Source: Candidatus Helarchaeota archaeon
Lineage (GTDB): Archaea; Asgardarchaeota; Lokiarchaeia; Helarchaeales; RDOG01
Direction of reading: 5' to 3'
Assembly (NCBI GenBank): GCA_019058315.1
Contig: JAHPZH010000001.1
Span: forward strand, 1,129,432-1,193,431
Length of the DNA: 64,000 bases
The translations under genes and the position numbers were made by a program. Positions 37,436 to 46,514 of the stretch are shown here, one piece after another (position 1 is the stretch's first letter; each line of letters starts with the position of its first letter). A model generated the notes under the pieces. The model had not been told where the DNA came from. It saw only the letters and a program-made list of their open reading frames with translations, and searched no databases.

Positions 37436-37599
37436 TTTATTACCTGTGAGATTTATTGTAGATAATTTTTTTTCAATTAATTAGTAAAATAATCTAATAT
37501 GTGCTATGAATATAATTATTGAAAAAACTTTTTTTGTTAATTATTATTAAAGACTTAAGTAAAATAATTAAAAAAAAATTCCAAATGGTGGATTTAATA

Positions 37600-39075
37600 A
37601 TGATAAATAGTGAAATAGTTAAAGAATTGGAAAAAGTTGTAGGAGATAAATATGTTTCAGACAAGCCAGAAGAACAATTTTTATATCATTATGATTTTAT
37701 CACAGCAGAACCTGAAGGAATATGTGACATAGCAATTGTTCCTAACACAGCCGAAGAAGTTCAAGATATTGTTAAAATAGCTAATAAATACAAAGTTCCA
37801 GCTGTACCCTGGGTATCGGGAATCAATTTTGGGTCAATTGCTACTCCGAGAAAAGGAGGTATTGTGGTTGATTTAAGACGATTGAATCGTGTTCTTGAAG
37901 TAAATGAGGATGATATGTATGCTGTTGTCGAAGGAGGAATAACTTGGGCAGATCTAAAGGGATATCTTAATGTACATAACCCTACTTTAAGACCCGGTGT
38001 CACATGGTCCCCACCTGGAACTGGCGTGATTCCATCATGTTTATGTTATGGAATGTTCGATTTGGGAATGATTGGAGGAACAGGTGCTGAATTCATAAAT
38101 GGAATGGAAGTAGTATTGGGTTCGGGAGATTTAGTGAGAGTTGGTTCATGTAGTCTTTCCGATTATTGGTATGGTCGTCAACCATTGCCCGATTTAGCCG
38201 GTCTTTTTATTGGTTGGGAGGGATCAACGGGAATCGTGACCAAGGCAGCCATTAAATTATGGCCAATATTACCATATAGAGCTGATTATTATGCAGTAGG
38301 TTTAAGAATGGAAGATGGGGTCCCTCCAATGCTTAAGCTCTCAAAGGCGGGGCTTGGTATTGTTGATATTTGTATTTTAAATCATGGCTGGTCTCAATCT
38401 CTACAGGGATTTGATCATAAAAATGTTCCAAAAGATCCAGTAAAAGCTAATATACCTGATTTTATCGGTCTGGTTACAACACAAGCATATACAGAAAAAC
38501 AACATAAAGCACAATGTGAGGCAATAGAAGAAATTTTCAAAGAAGCTAAAATACAAGCTGTTACCGCAGACGTTGGAATTCAAATGCTTTCAAAAAAGCA
38601 ACGAGGCATAATGGAAGATATGACTCCTGCAACTGGTGGTCAGACTCCAATCCAGTTTTGGGGTTGCTGGGATTTTGCTCGTGGCGGTGGAGGTCAATGG
38701 ATTGGATCCTATTGTTCAACTCGAGATGTTGTTAAATATTATCAATTATCCAGGAATATATGTGTAAAATACGGAAAAGCCCCTCAATTTTATAGTAGAA
38801 TTCTATTTGGTGGGCATTATGTCGTAGCTCGAACAAATATTAACTTCAATAAAAATGATCCTCAAGATATTGAAAATACAAGGAAAATACTAAAAGAAAT
38901 TCACGATGCTGTTCAAGGATTAGGTGGAGTAGTGATGTATAAACCACCCAAGTGGGCCGTCCAAGTCTATAAAGATAAGACACTTCCTGCAACACGTGAA
39001 CTTATTAAAAAAATCAGACGAGTTCTAGATCCTAATATGATATTAAACCCCGGACAAGGTGTTGGAGAAGATTAA
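37600..39075 (+). CDS. FAD-binding oxidase, GlcD/VAO type (copy 2)
   Basis: A 491-aa FAD-linked oxidase. The PCMH FAD domain covers about 30-210 (VPNTAEEVQDIVKIANKY, MIGGTGAEFINGMEVVLG, FIGWEGSTGIVTKA), and the cap ends in RVLDPNMILNPGQG. The usual glycine-rich PxGGG loop is altered to PWVSGINFG. The frame extends to a TTG at 37519, but GGTGG eight bases before the ATG at 37600 fixes the start. It is followed one base later by the Fe-S gene. A 2-hydroxy-acid or aromatic-alcohol substrate is plausible; it differs clearly from copy 1, so a different substrate is likely. Confidence 0.9.
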   Translation: MINSEIVKELEKVVGDKYVSDKPEEQFLYHYDFITAEPEGICDIAIVPNTAEEVQDIVKIANKYKVPAVPWVSGINFGSIATPRKGGIVVDLRRLNRVLEVNEDDMYAVVEGGITWADLKGYLNVHNPTLRPGVTWSPPGTGVIPSCLCYGMFDLGMIGGTGAEFINGMEVVLGSGDLVRVGSCSLSDYWYGRQPLPDLAGLFIGWEGSTGIVTKAAIKLWPILPYRADYYAVGLRMEDGVPPMLKLSKAGLGIVDICILNHGWSQSLQGFDHKNVPKDPVKANIPDFIGLVTTQAYTEKQHKAQCEAIEEIFKEAKIQAVTADVGIQMLSKKQRGIMEDMTPATGGQTPIQFWGCWDFARGGGGQWIGSYCSTRDVVKYYQLSRNICVKYGKAPQFYSRILFGGHYVVARTNINFNKNDPQDIENTRKILKEIHDAVQGLGGVVMYKPPKWAVQVYKDKTLPATRELIKKIRRVLDPNMILNPGQGVGED

Positions 39076-39076
39076 T

Positions 39077-40327
39077 ATGCCGAAAAAGAAGAAAACGAAG
39101 ATTAAGTTCCTTCCAGGAAGAGGTATTACAAAATTAATCTCTGTTCCTGATCAATTAGAACTTGATAGGAATAAACATTTAGAATATTACCAAGATTTAG
39201 TTTATCAATGTGGTAAATGTGGGACATGTAGAACTGTATATCAAACTAAGGACTGGCCGCGAATATGCCCCTCTGGAGAAGTAGGGAAGTTTGAATCTTA
39301 TTATTTAGGTGGAAGAAACTTACTCACCTGGGCACTAACATCTGGTCGGCTTAAATGGTCCGAGAACATGGCCAAAATATTTTTCCATTGTACACTTTGT
39401 TTGGCTTGCACTCAACAATGCCAAATTCCGGAAATTCATAACTATGCTGGAGAATGGCTAATGGCAATGAGAGAAGAATCTGTTAAACAAGGATATGGAC
39501 CTATGCCTGAGCATAAAAAATATACAGAACATGTAGAAAAAGAATATAATCCGTACATGGAAAAACACGAAGATCGACTAAAATGGTTACCTTCACATGT
39601 TAAATTAACACCCAACGCTAAAATAGCATACTTTGTAGGTTGCACATCAAGTTATAGAGAAATGAATGTAGCAAAATCAACTGCTGAAATATTGGACTCA
39701 TTGGGTGTCGAATTCAACATTCTTAAAGATGAACATTGTTGTGGATCGCCTGTTTATATGACAGGGCAAGCAGAGAAAGCAAAACTTTTAGCTGAGTCAA
39801 ATGTTAAGATTTTTAAGGATGCTGGGATTGAAAAAATTATTACTTCATGCGCAGGTTGTTATAGAGCATTAAAAGAAACTTATCCTAATAAATTTGGTTT
39901 AGATCATGGCATTGAAGTTTTACATTTACCTGAATTTCTTTTAGACAAATTGAATAATGAAGAGCTTAAATTAACCAAAGCATTAAATATGAAAATAACC
40001 TATCACGATCCTTGCCACATTGGACGGCATATGGGAGTCTACGAACCGCCAAGAGAGATATTAAAGAAAATTCCTGGAATAGAACTGGTCGAAATGGGTC
40101 GGAATAAACAAAATGCATGGTGTTGTGGTTCGGGCGCTGGTGTGAGATCCGGATTTAAGGAATTATCGGGTTTTGCTGCTGAAGAGAGAATTGATGAAGC
40201 TAAAGGAACAAAAGCTGAAGCATTAGTATCCTGTTGCCCTTTCTGTTTAAATCAATTTAAAAATAATATTAAAAATAATGAAATAAAAGCTTTTGATATT
40301 GCCGAATTGATAAAACAAGCAATTTGA
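39077..40327 (+). CDS. HdrD/GlcF-like Fe-S subunit with two CCG domains (copy 2)
   Basis: A 416-aa paralogue of the Fe-S protein at 13.4 kb, with the same order: CxxCxxC plus a fourth Cys 13 residues on (CGKCGTC...CP), then CTLCLACTQQC, then two CCG domains with CCGSPVYMTG and CCGSGAGVRSG, each preceded by a CAGCYR or CHIGRH segment. GGAG nine bases before the ATG at 39077 is a good ribosome site, and the upstream GTG at 39059 is less likely. It should take electrons from the adjacent FAD subunit and pass them to a thiol, quinone or ferredoxin partner. Confidence 0.88.
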   Translation: MPKKKKTKIKFLPGRGITKLISVPDQLELDRNKHLEYYQDLVYQCGKCGTCRTVYQTKDWPRICPSGEVGKFESYYLGGRNLLTWALTSGRLKWSENMAKIFFHCTLCLACTQQCQIPEIHNYAGEWLMAMREESVKQGYGPMPEHKKYTEHVEKEYNPYMEKHEDRLKWLPSHVKLTPNAKIAYFVGCTSSYREMNVAKSTAEILDSLGVEFNILKDEHCCGSPVYMTGQAEKAKLLAESNVKIFKDAGIEKIITSCAGCYRALKETYPNKFGLDHGIEVLHLPEFLLDKLNNEELKLTKALNMKITYHDPCHIGRHMGVYEPPREILKKIPGIELVEMGRNKQNAWCCGSGAGVRSGFKELSGFAAEERIDEAKGTKAEALVSCCPFCLNQFKNNIKNNEIKAFDIAELIKQAI

Positions 40328-40347
40328 TAAAAAGGTTCCACTAACTC

Positions 40348-40358
40348 TTTTTTTTTTG
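40348..40358 (+). terminator. Oligo-T terminator after second FAD/Fe-S pair
   Basis: A run of eleven T lies about 20 bases after the stop codon of the Fe-S gene, the form expected for intrinsic archaeal termination. No strong hairpin precedes it. Confidence 0.45.
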
Positions 40359-40444
40359 GTTTTAAATCCTATTATATTATGGAAATGATTTTTTGAGAAA
40401 TAATTTTTATAACTGTTTTTGATTTTTATATTAGAATTATTCAA

Positions 40445-40711
40445 ATGATAAATTCTTTAAAAATAGGTAGAACCCTAATTTTCTATAATTTTACAGGAGA
40501 AAGATATGTTTTGACACCAGAATTTAAAGTACTTACGTATATTCATCCAGTAAAAAAGTCAAAAAAAGATTTTCATCCAATTGAATTTGAAGAAATGGTC
40601 AATGAACATCTCAAAGAAGGTTGGAAAGTAATAAATTGCGACAGTATATTTTTGGCTGGTGTAAGTCCACAAAATGGAATACATTATTGGGCTTATTTAA
40701 TAAAAGAATAA
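40445..40711 (+). CDS. Small protein, DUF4177-like
   Basis: An 88-aa protein. The core FEEMVNEHLKEGWKVINCDS followed by HYWAYLIKE matches the general pattern of DUF4177/DUF1737 small domains (helix, GW-x-V strand, YW-x strand). The function of these families is unknown. It is convergent with the ArsD-like gene, with only three bases between stops. Confidence 0.6.
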   Translation: MINSLKIGRTLIFYNFTGERYVLTPEFKVLTYIHPVKKSKKDFHPIEFEEMVNEHLKEGWKVINCDSIFLAGVSPQNGIHYWAYLIKE

Positions 40712-40714
40712 AAT

Positions 40715-41059
40715 TCATTCAATTTTTATTTTTTTTAAATTCATTTTATCAATTAAAGTTCCTATATCTGGAAAAGTCCCATAGTGTATAATTTTATTAT
40801 TATAGATAAAAACAGGAAAAGATTTGATTCCCTCAGTTTTTAATAAATTTTTAACTGTCTCATCCTTTAAAAAACTAACACTTCTTAAAAGGACCCTTTC
40901 AACATCTAATTTTAATTTATTTTTTAAATCTTTAACAACTCTGCTTCTTCTAATAAGCTCATTTCGTAGTGAATTAACAGAACGTTGACCTGGAATTGGA
41001 GCGGGAAAACCGCAAGTACCACCAGTTGGATCTAGTTCATAAATATATAATTTTAACAT
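40715..41059 (-). CDS. ArsD-like thioredoxin-fold protein
   Basis: A 114-aa thioredoxin-fold protein. The central and C-terminal region (LKLDVERVLLRSVSFLKDE, then VKNLLKTEGIKSFPVFIYNN, then a YGTFPDIGTL end) follows the layout of the arsenic metallochaperone ArsD. It lacks the vicinal Cys-Cys of ArsD and has only one Cys (GGTCGFP), so arsenite delivery is doubtful. No ars genes are adjacent. A metal- or thiol-related carrier is a possible role. Confidence 0.55.
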   Translation of the reverse strand: MLKLYIYELDPTGGTCGFPAPIPGQRSVNSLRNELIRRSRVVKDLKNKLKLDVERVLLRSVSFLKDETVKNLLKTEGIKSFPVFIYNNKIIHYGTFPDIGTLIDKMNLKKIKIE

Positions 41060-41224
41060 AAGATTTCTCAGATTATTAATTTATTCGATTGATAATAAGC
41101 ATAAATATACTTTATTTTAAATACATAAAATTAAAAAATTTTTTTTAGTTTACGTTTTATAGTCACTTTTAATCCATTTTTTGAGAACAGATAGGTAATT
41201 AATTTTATAAAATAAGGAAATAAA

Positions 41225-41512
41225 ATGTTTAAAACAGAAGAATTCAAAAAGATAATGAAGAAGTATTCCATTAATGTAGGGGAAGTAATTAAGGATCTAT
41301 TATTAAAGAATTTACCTAAAGAAGAATTACAAAAAGAGTTAATAAAAGTTAAGGAAAGAGTAGAAAGAATTAAGTTGGAGCAACAAGAATATATTAAAAG
41401 CCTTCAAGAAAAATGTCCACATAAGCATATAAAAGAGTCAGTTTACAATGATATTAAACATATATTTTGTAAAGATTGCTTAAAACAATTAAAAATCGAA
41501 AAAATTTCGTAA
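41225..41512 (+). CDS. Small coiled-coil protein with a C-terminal zinc-binding motif
   Basis: A 95-aa protein. Residues 1-60 are helical, with a heptad-like Lys/Glu-rich stretch (ELQKELIKVKERVERIKLEQ) suggesting a coiled coil. The tail has CPHKH...CKDC, four potential zinc ligands. No family is recognised. It is followed by the convergent UvrA-like gene 39 bases away. Confidence 0.55.
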   Translation: MFKTEEFKKIMKKYSINVGEVIKDLLLKNLPKEELQKELIKVKERVERIKLEQQEYIKSLQEKCPHKHIKESVYNDIKHIFCKDCLKQLKIEKIS

Positions 41513-41551
41513 TCTCTGCAATACCGAAAAAAAATAAGGATTAATTAAGTT

Positions 41552-44029
41552 TTAAGGAGAAATCTTCAGAAATGGAGCAGTATTTGAAGACTTAATCTTT
41601 TTTATTTCTTCTGGTGTTCCTGAAGCAATAATTTTTCCACCTTCTGGTCCGCCTTTTAGACCAAGTTCGATAAGCCAATCGACATAGGATAAAACATCAG
41701 GATCATGTTCAATAATAATAACTGAATTGCCTTGATTCACTAATTCATCCAGCAATTCTATTAATTTAGCTATATCATGAAAATGAAGTCCAGTTGTAGG
41801 TTCATCCAATATGAATAAGTCATTACCCTTTCTAGCTTTCCCTAATTCTTTTGCTAGTTTTATCCTTTGAGCTTCACCACCACTCAATGTAGTAGCTGGT
41901 TGACCTAAAGTAATATAGCCCATACCAATTTTTTCCAATATTCCTAAAAATTTAGATATTTTCGCATCATCCTTAAATAATTTTAAAGCTTCACTAACTT
42001 CCAGATTTAAAATATCGTGAATATTATATCCATTATATTTCACATCTAGAATTTCAGGTTTATAACGTGTCCCATTACATTCTTCACAAGGAATTTCAAT
42101 ATCACTTAAAAAGAAAATTTGGAGATCAACAACTCCATATCCCTTACAGCTTGAACATCTTCCCTTATCACTGTTAAATGAAAAATGCCCTTCTGAAAAT
42201 TTTTTCTTCTTTGCCACTGCTGTTTTAGCAAAAATTTTTCTTATTCTATCCCATATCCCAATATAGCTTGCAGGAAAAGAATTTCTATTACGGCCGATGG
42301 GGGCTTGACTAACAACATGGCAATTAGACAAATTATTCCATCCAGTAATTTCAATATTTCCTAAATTCTCAGGAATATTATCGTTAACTTCATCTTCATC
42401 TTTAATTTTAAAATATTTTTTTATAACAGGAACTAATGTATCTGAAATAAGAGAACTCTTCCCTGACCCTGAGACACCGCAGACTCCAACCATTACACCT
42501 AGAGGTATTTCAACTTCAATATCTTTTAAATTATTTGTAGTTACATGTTTCATTTTCAATTTTTTAGTAGAACTAGCAACTTTGCGTTTTTTATTAGAAG
42601 TTTTTTGAGGTAATTTTAATAAACCAGCCAAATATTGACCTGTCATAGATTTTTTATTTTCTTTTAAGTTCTCTATAGTCCCTTGAAATACAATCTTTCC
42701 TCCTTCTTTGCCAGGTCCTGGACCCATATCAATAACTTCATCCGCAATAGAGATTAAATTTGAATCGTGTTCAACAATTATTACCGTATTTCTCAATTTT
42801 TTCAAATCTTTTAATATATTTGACAAATTTTCTTTTTCAATTTCATGCATTCCCATCGTAGGCTCGTCTAAAATGTAAATTAATGAACTTAAACCAGAAT
42901 CAAGATGTGCCATTAAGGATAATCTTTGAAGTTCCCCTCCAGATAATGTTGGAATAGGCCGATTTAGGGTAAGATATGATAATCCTACGAGTTTTAATTT
43001 ATTTAAATTCTTTTTTATTAATTTTATCAGTGCTCTTCCATGACTAGTTATAATGTGTTTATTATCTAAATTATCGATAAATTCGATTAATTGTTCAGCA
43101 TCCATTAAGTTTAATTGTCCAATATGTTTGTCAGCAATAGTTACTTCTCTAGCTTGTTGATTTATCCTATATCCATTACATTCGGGACATTTTATTTTAG
43201 TCATAAAATTTTCTTCTATTTTAGATCGCCTATATGCGCTTATACTTTTTTCCATCGCTCTCTTTAAATGAGGTATAATACCCTCATATTTAGTTTCTAT
43301 CAATCCTTCAAATCTTCGAGATTTCCATTTTAGTTGCATAGTTTTATCTGTTCCATAGAGGAAAATATCTTTAATGTTTTGAGGTAAATCTATATAGGGT
43401 GTGTTTATATCAAAATTGAGAGCTTCAGCTAGAGCTTTTGTAAAATTTTTCATGTCTCCAAAAGCTCCAGATCCAGCTTTACATATTTCAAGTAGATTTT
43501 TATTGGGGTCAGTGATTATTTTTTCCTCTAAGAAGTCCATAATAAATCCACGTCCTTTACATTCTAAACACATTCCAGAAGGCTCATTAAAACTAAAGTG
43601 TTTTATTTCTTTTCGGATTACCCTCATGCCACAATTTTCACAATCTAAATTCTTATTGACTGCAACTTTACAAATAGGACATAAAATTTTGCCTTCGGTA
43701 GCATAAAATCTGCGAAGATCTGTATAAATCGTAGTTTTAGTTCCTACTGTCGATCTTGGATTTGCTAAACGCACAGTTCGTTGTTCAATAGCTATTGTAG
43801 GTGATAAACCTAAAATGGAATCAAATGGTTTTTCATCTTGTACTTTTGGTGGAAATCCAATAGCTTCCAGATATCTAGCCCTACCCTCTTCAAATAATAC
43901 ATCAAAGGCTAAAGAGGATTTTCCAGAACCACTTACCCCTGTAATTGCAATAATTTGGTTTTTAGGTATGTTAACATCTAAATTCTTTAAATTATGAATT
44001 CTAGCACCAGTAATTTTAATTTCGTCCAT
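41552..44029 (-). CDS. UvrA2-like ABC ATPase lacking the UvrB-binding domain
   Basis: An 825-aa UvrA homologue with two ABC modules: Walker A GVSGSGKSS at 31-39 and again near 517-525, and LSGGE signatures near 358 and 713, each followed by ILDEPT. Zinc motifs are present (CPIC/CENC, CPEC, CSSC/CEEC). Compared with canonical UvrA (about 940 aa), the roughly 120-residue UvrB-binding domain after the first zinc region is replaced by a few residues, as in UvrA2/drug-resistance-type proteins. No uvrB or uvrC is nearby. It is the last gene of a three-gene operon led by a PadR regulator, so a role in tolerance to a DNA-binding compound is more likely than core excision repair. Confidence 0.85.
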   Translation of the reverse strand: MDEIKITGARIHNLKNLDVNIPKNQIIAITGVSGSGKSSLAFDVLFEEGRARYLEAIGFPPKVQDEKPFDSILGLSPTIAIEQRTVRLANPRSTVGTKTTIYTDLRRFYATEGKILCPICKVAVNKNLDCENCGMRVIRKEIKHFSFNEPSGMCLECKGRGFIMDFLEEKIITDPNKNLLEICKAGSGAFGDMKNFTKALAEALNFDINTPYIDLPQNIKDIFLYGTDKTMQLKWKSRRFEGLIETKYEGIIPHLKRAMEKSISAYRRSKIEENFMTKIKCPECNGYRINQQAREVTIADKHIGQLNLMDAEQLIEFIDNLDNKHIITSHGRALIKLIKKNLNKLKLVGLSYLTLNRPIPTLSGGELQRLSLMAHLDSGLSSLIYILDEPTMGMHEIEKENLSNILKDLKKLRNTVIIVEHDSNLISIADEVIDMGPGPGKEGGKIVFQGTIENLKENKKSMTGQYLAGLLKLPQKTSNKKRKVASSTKKLKMKHVTTNNLKDIEVEIPLGVMVGVCGVSGSGKSSLISDTLVPVIKKYFKIKDEDEVNDNIPENLGNIEITGWNNLSNCHVVSQAPIGRNRNSFPASYIGIWDRIRKIFAKTAVAKKKKFSEGHFSFNSDKGRCSSCKGYGVVDLQIFFLSDIEIPCEECNGTRYKPEILDVKYNGYNIHDILNLEVSEALKLFKDDAKISKFLGILEKIGMGYITLGQPATTLSGGEAQRIKLAKELGKARKGNDLFILDEPTTGLHFHDIAKLIELLDELVNQGNSVIIIEHDPDVLSYVDWLIELGLKGGPEGGKIIASGTPEEIKKIKSSNTAPFLKISP

Positions 44030-44038
44030 ATTAATCGC

Positions 44039-45172
44039 TCAAATTTTAATTTTATTTAAATTTTTGAATGCTTCCTCTTCCAGATGAATTATATCATTAG
44101 TAAGTTTTTCCAATTTATTAAAATTTATTAAATTTAGGCAATGATTTTTATCTTTATCCATGGTATTTTTAATTTCTTGAGCAAACACACTCCATAAATC
44201 TCCAGATTCTTTAATCATTTCAAATGATTCATTTAAAAGAGAAATTTCTTTATGATTCCAAGCATTAGGGCCATTTACAATTTCCTCATGATCAGATAAT
44301 TCTTTCAAAAATTTAGAATATAGTTTTCTGAAAAGACCTCCACCAGTACCATATTCTTCAATAAAACCATAAAGATTTTCAAGAGTAATAAAAGCTTTAG
44401 ACACAGGTTTACCAGAATAAATAATCTTATCTTTTAAGACATCTTGCCATTTCGTAATGGATTTAGCAAATAGCTTCATTCCCATTAAACCCTGGTTATT
44501 AACAGAAGCTGCCCTTAAATGGTTTGAAACTTGTTGTAGTGCTAGCTTTACTGCCACTGGAAAGGGTGGTTTCTTTCCATCAACTCTTTTTCTAATTATA
44601 AATTGTGTATTGTTTGGTTGCATGTATTTTGAACCGAATTTAGAATTTCTTGCTTTTTTTAGTTCTTCTAAAGGAACTTCGAGTATTTCTTTGAAATTAT
44701 TGTCAAAAATGTATGCGAGATTTTTTTCTTCATTGTACCCACATAATATTACGGAATGCATTCCAAAATGGAATTCATCTTCCCAATTAAAATATGCAAG
44801 AAGTCCCATATCCACTAATATAATGAGCGGAATATCTTGATTTAGTAAATTCTTTGAGGATTTCCATGCCTCATCTGGTGATTTGAATGTTTCTTTTTTA
44901 ATGCTCAGACCTAAAATTCTGCATGCTAAGCTATTTTCAGTTATCGTTCCTTGTTTACCTCCGACAAAAAATGGTAAATTCATATTAAATGTTGCATCTG
45001 GATTTAATCGTTTTGTATTATCAACAAAAATAAATCCCATTGTTGCATCTAGACCAAATATCATGGGTTCGCTAATTGAAATTCCTGTATACTCAATAAC
45101 ATCTCTCATAGATGATGATTCACAATGTTCTCCAACTATATGGTTAAAATCTTCTATTATTTTTTTAACCAA
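44039..45172 (-). CDS. BtrH N-terminal / DUF4872 family protein, papain-like fold
   Basis: A 377-aa protein. Residues 10-200 match the BtrH N-terminal domain: Cys17 in GEHCESSSMRD, the SEPMIFGLDATMGF segment, and His139 (GMHSVILCGYN) with Asp157 (IFDNNF), which together form a papain-like Cys/His/Asp triad. Residues 210-370 are helical, as in DUF4872. BtrH transfers an acyl group in butirosin biosynthesis, so acyl transfer or peptide/amide cleavage is possible. It lies two bases after the PadR gene and nine before the UvrA2-like gene. No biosynthetic carrier protein is present nearby. Confidence 0.75.
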   Translation of the reverse strand: MVKKIIEDFNHIVGEHCESSSMRDVIEYTGISISEPMIFGLDATMGFIFVDNTKRLNPDATFNMNLPFFVGGKQGTITENSLACRILGLSIKKETFKSPDEAWKSSKNLLNQDIPLIILVDMGLLAYFNWEDEFHFGMHSVILCGYNEEKNLAYIFDNNFKEILEVPLEELKKARNSKFGSKYMQPNNTQFIIRKRVDGKKPPFPVAVKLALQQVSNHLRAASVNNQGLMGMKLFAKSITKWQDVLKDKIIYSGKPVSKAFITLENLYGFIEEYGTGGGLFRKLYSKFLKELSDHEEIVNGPNAWNHKEISLLNESFEMIKESGDLWSVFAQEIKNTMDKDKNHCLNLINFNKLEKLTNDIIHLEEEAFKNLNKIKI

Positions 45173-45174
45173 AT

Positions 45175-45768
45175 CTAATTCTCTCCTTTTTTTTCTAATT
45201 CTGCTAAAGCCAACTCGACAAATTTTAATTGTGCATCAATTAACATAATTGGTCTAATAAAAAGAGATTTTACATAAAAAGGTGGATTTGGTATTGGTAG
45301 AACTTTAAATCTTTCATTGATAAGCTTTTTATCTCTTTCTAATGACTTTAAACATTTTTTAAAGGCTTCAATTTGTTTTTTTTCATTCAATTGTGGAAGA
45401 TTTGATAATGCTAAGTCAAAATTTCTCCTAAAATCCCTTCCTTTGCTAATTGTATTGTATATAAATTCTCTTAAAACTTCTTTACCAGCATCAGTTATTT
45501 TATAAATTTTAAGGTTTCTGCCTTTTTTAATTTCATTTCTATGTTTAACAAGACCTTTTTCTTCTAATTTGATTAATATGCGATATATGCTTGACTTCCC
45601 AATATCTGTCCAATTTCTCATTTGTCTTTCTTCGATTATTTGATCAATTTCGTAAGGATGCCTATCTTTTTCGCCAACCAAGCCTAAAACAATTATATAA
45701 GCAGGATTTAACTCTTTTAAAATCTTGAACACCTTATCAATAATAATCTTATATGAGAGTATTCTCAA
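45175..45768 (-). CDS. PadR-family transcriptional regulator
   Basis: A 197-aa PadR protein. The winged helix covers about 20-110 (HPYEIDQIIEERQMRNWTDIGKSSIYRILIKLEEKGLV, GRNLKIYKITDAGKEVLREF), and a C-terminal helical dimerisation domain completes it. PadR proteins usually repress genes for phenolic-acid or drug responses and their own promoter. It starts at TTG, close to a TATA box, and a near-palindrome covers the start region. It heads an operon with the BtrH-like and UvrA2-like genes. Confidence 0.88.
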   Translation of the reverse strand: MRILSYKIIIDKVFKILKELNPAYIIVLGLVGEKDRHPYEIDQIIEERQMRNWTDIGKSSIYRILIKLEEKGLVKHRNEIKKGRNLKIYKITDAGKEVLREFIYNTISKGRDFRRNFDLALSNLPQLNEKKQIEAFKKCLKSLERDKKLINERFKVLPIPNPPFYVKSLFIRPIMLIDAQLKFVELALAELEKKGEN

Positions 45769-45808
45769 TTAAGAATATTTAAACTTTTCTGAAAAGGATT
45801 TATATAAA
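45761..45808 (-). promoter_or_regulatory. PadR operon promoter and candidate operator
   Basis: On the minus strand, TTTATATAAA at 45799-45808 is a strong archaeal TATA-box candidate about 31-40 bases upstream of the TTG start, implying a very short leader. ATTCTCAATTAAGAAT at 45761-45776 is a near-perfect 16-base palindrome spanning the start codon and the probable transcription start. Binding there would block initiation, as expected for PadR autorepression. Confidence 0.45.
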
Positions 45809-45865
45809 TAGCTTTATATTAATGTGACTATTTTATGCTAGTTTACTCCAGAAAAAAAGTAAATA

Positions 45866-46393
45866 TTACTCTTCTTGTTCTTTTGGATAAATATTAATAA
45901 CAATTTCCCCATACGGATCCCCTTTCATAAAGCACTTTGTTTCTTTTGCTTCAATTGTATAAGGATTACCAACATATTCTTGAATTAATTCAACGATTTC
46001 TCCAGATAAGATTGCTAGAAAGCCACCAAGGGTTTTATTCCCTAATTTTTCTTGATTAACGTGTCGTACTCCGGCGCAAATTGGACATTTTTTCATTCTA
46101 AGAACTAATTTTCCAACACCTTTAGAACCAATTGAGAATTCTGGTTCCTCAAAAAAATTTTTATAATCTTTTCCTAAAAGACCAAAAAATGTTGTTGACG
46201 CTAGAAAAGCAATGTCATTAATATCTTTCGATATAATCATTTTCATCGATTTTCCTAAAAAAATCGGTTTTTCCATTATCTCACCAAGCATATTTTTAGC
46301 TTCAGAGCGTACCATATTTTCAATTTCGTTTAATGCTTTTTCATAATCATTATTAAAGATTTCAGCATATGCTTTGATAATGTGATTTACCAT
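45866..46393 (-). CDS. V4R-like (4-vinyl reductase-type) domain protein A
   Basis: A 175-aa protein. The helical first half is followed by a region with KCPICAGVRH, a Gly-rich helix (GNKTLGGFLAILSGEIVE), then ETKCFMKGDPYGEIVI, the usual order of a V4R or heme-NO-binding-like ligand domain with conserved Cys and Gly. V4R domains bind small hydrophobic ligands and occur in bacteriochlorophyll synthesis and signalling. No effector domain is fused. A second V4R-like gene is directly upstream on the same strand. Confidence 0.6.
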   Translation of the reverse strand: MVNHIIKAYAEIFNNDYEKALNEIENMVRSEAKNMLGEIMEKPIFLGKSMKMIISKDINDIAFLASTTFFGLLGKDYKNFFEEPEFSIGSKGVGKLVLRMKKCPICAGVRHVNQEKLGNKTLGGFLAILSGEIVELIQEYVGNPYTIEAKETKCFMKGDPYGEIVINIYPKEQEE

Positions 46394-46514
46394 AAGGTTG
46401 ACAATATAAAAATTGAGTTTCTCGGTCTTATGATAATAAATGCGTTTACCAATATCTGCTAGACGCCTTCTAAACCAGCTTAATTTTTCAACAGGTATTA
46501 TCTACACTTCCAGG

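Noticed and set aside
13388..40327. Recent tandem duplication of the FAD/Fe-S pairs
   Set aside because: The proteins differ too much in loops and lengths, and the pairs lie in opposite orientations with different neighbours.
41552..44029. Canonical UvrA of nucleotide excision repair
   Set aside because: The UvrB-binding domain is missing, no uvrB/uvrC is near and a PadR gene leads the operon; a UvrA2-type assignment fits better.
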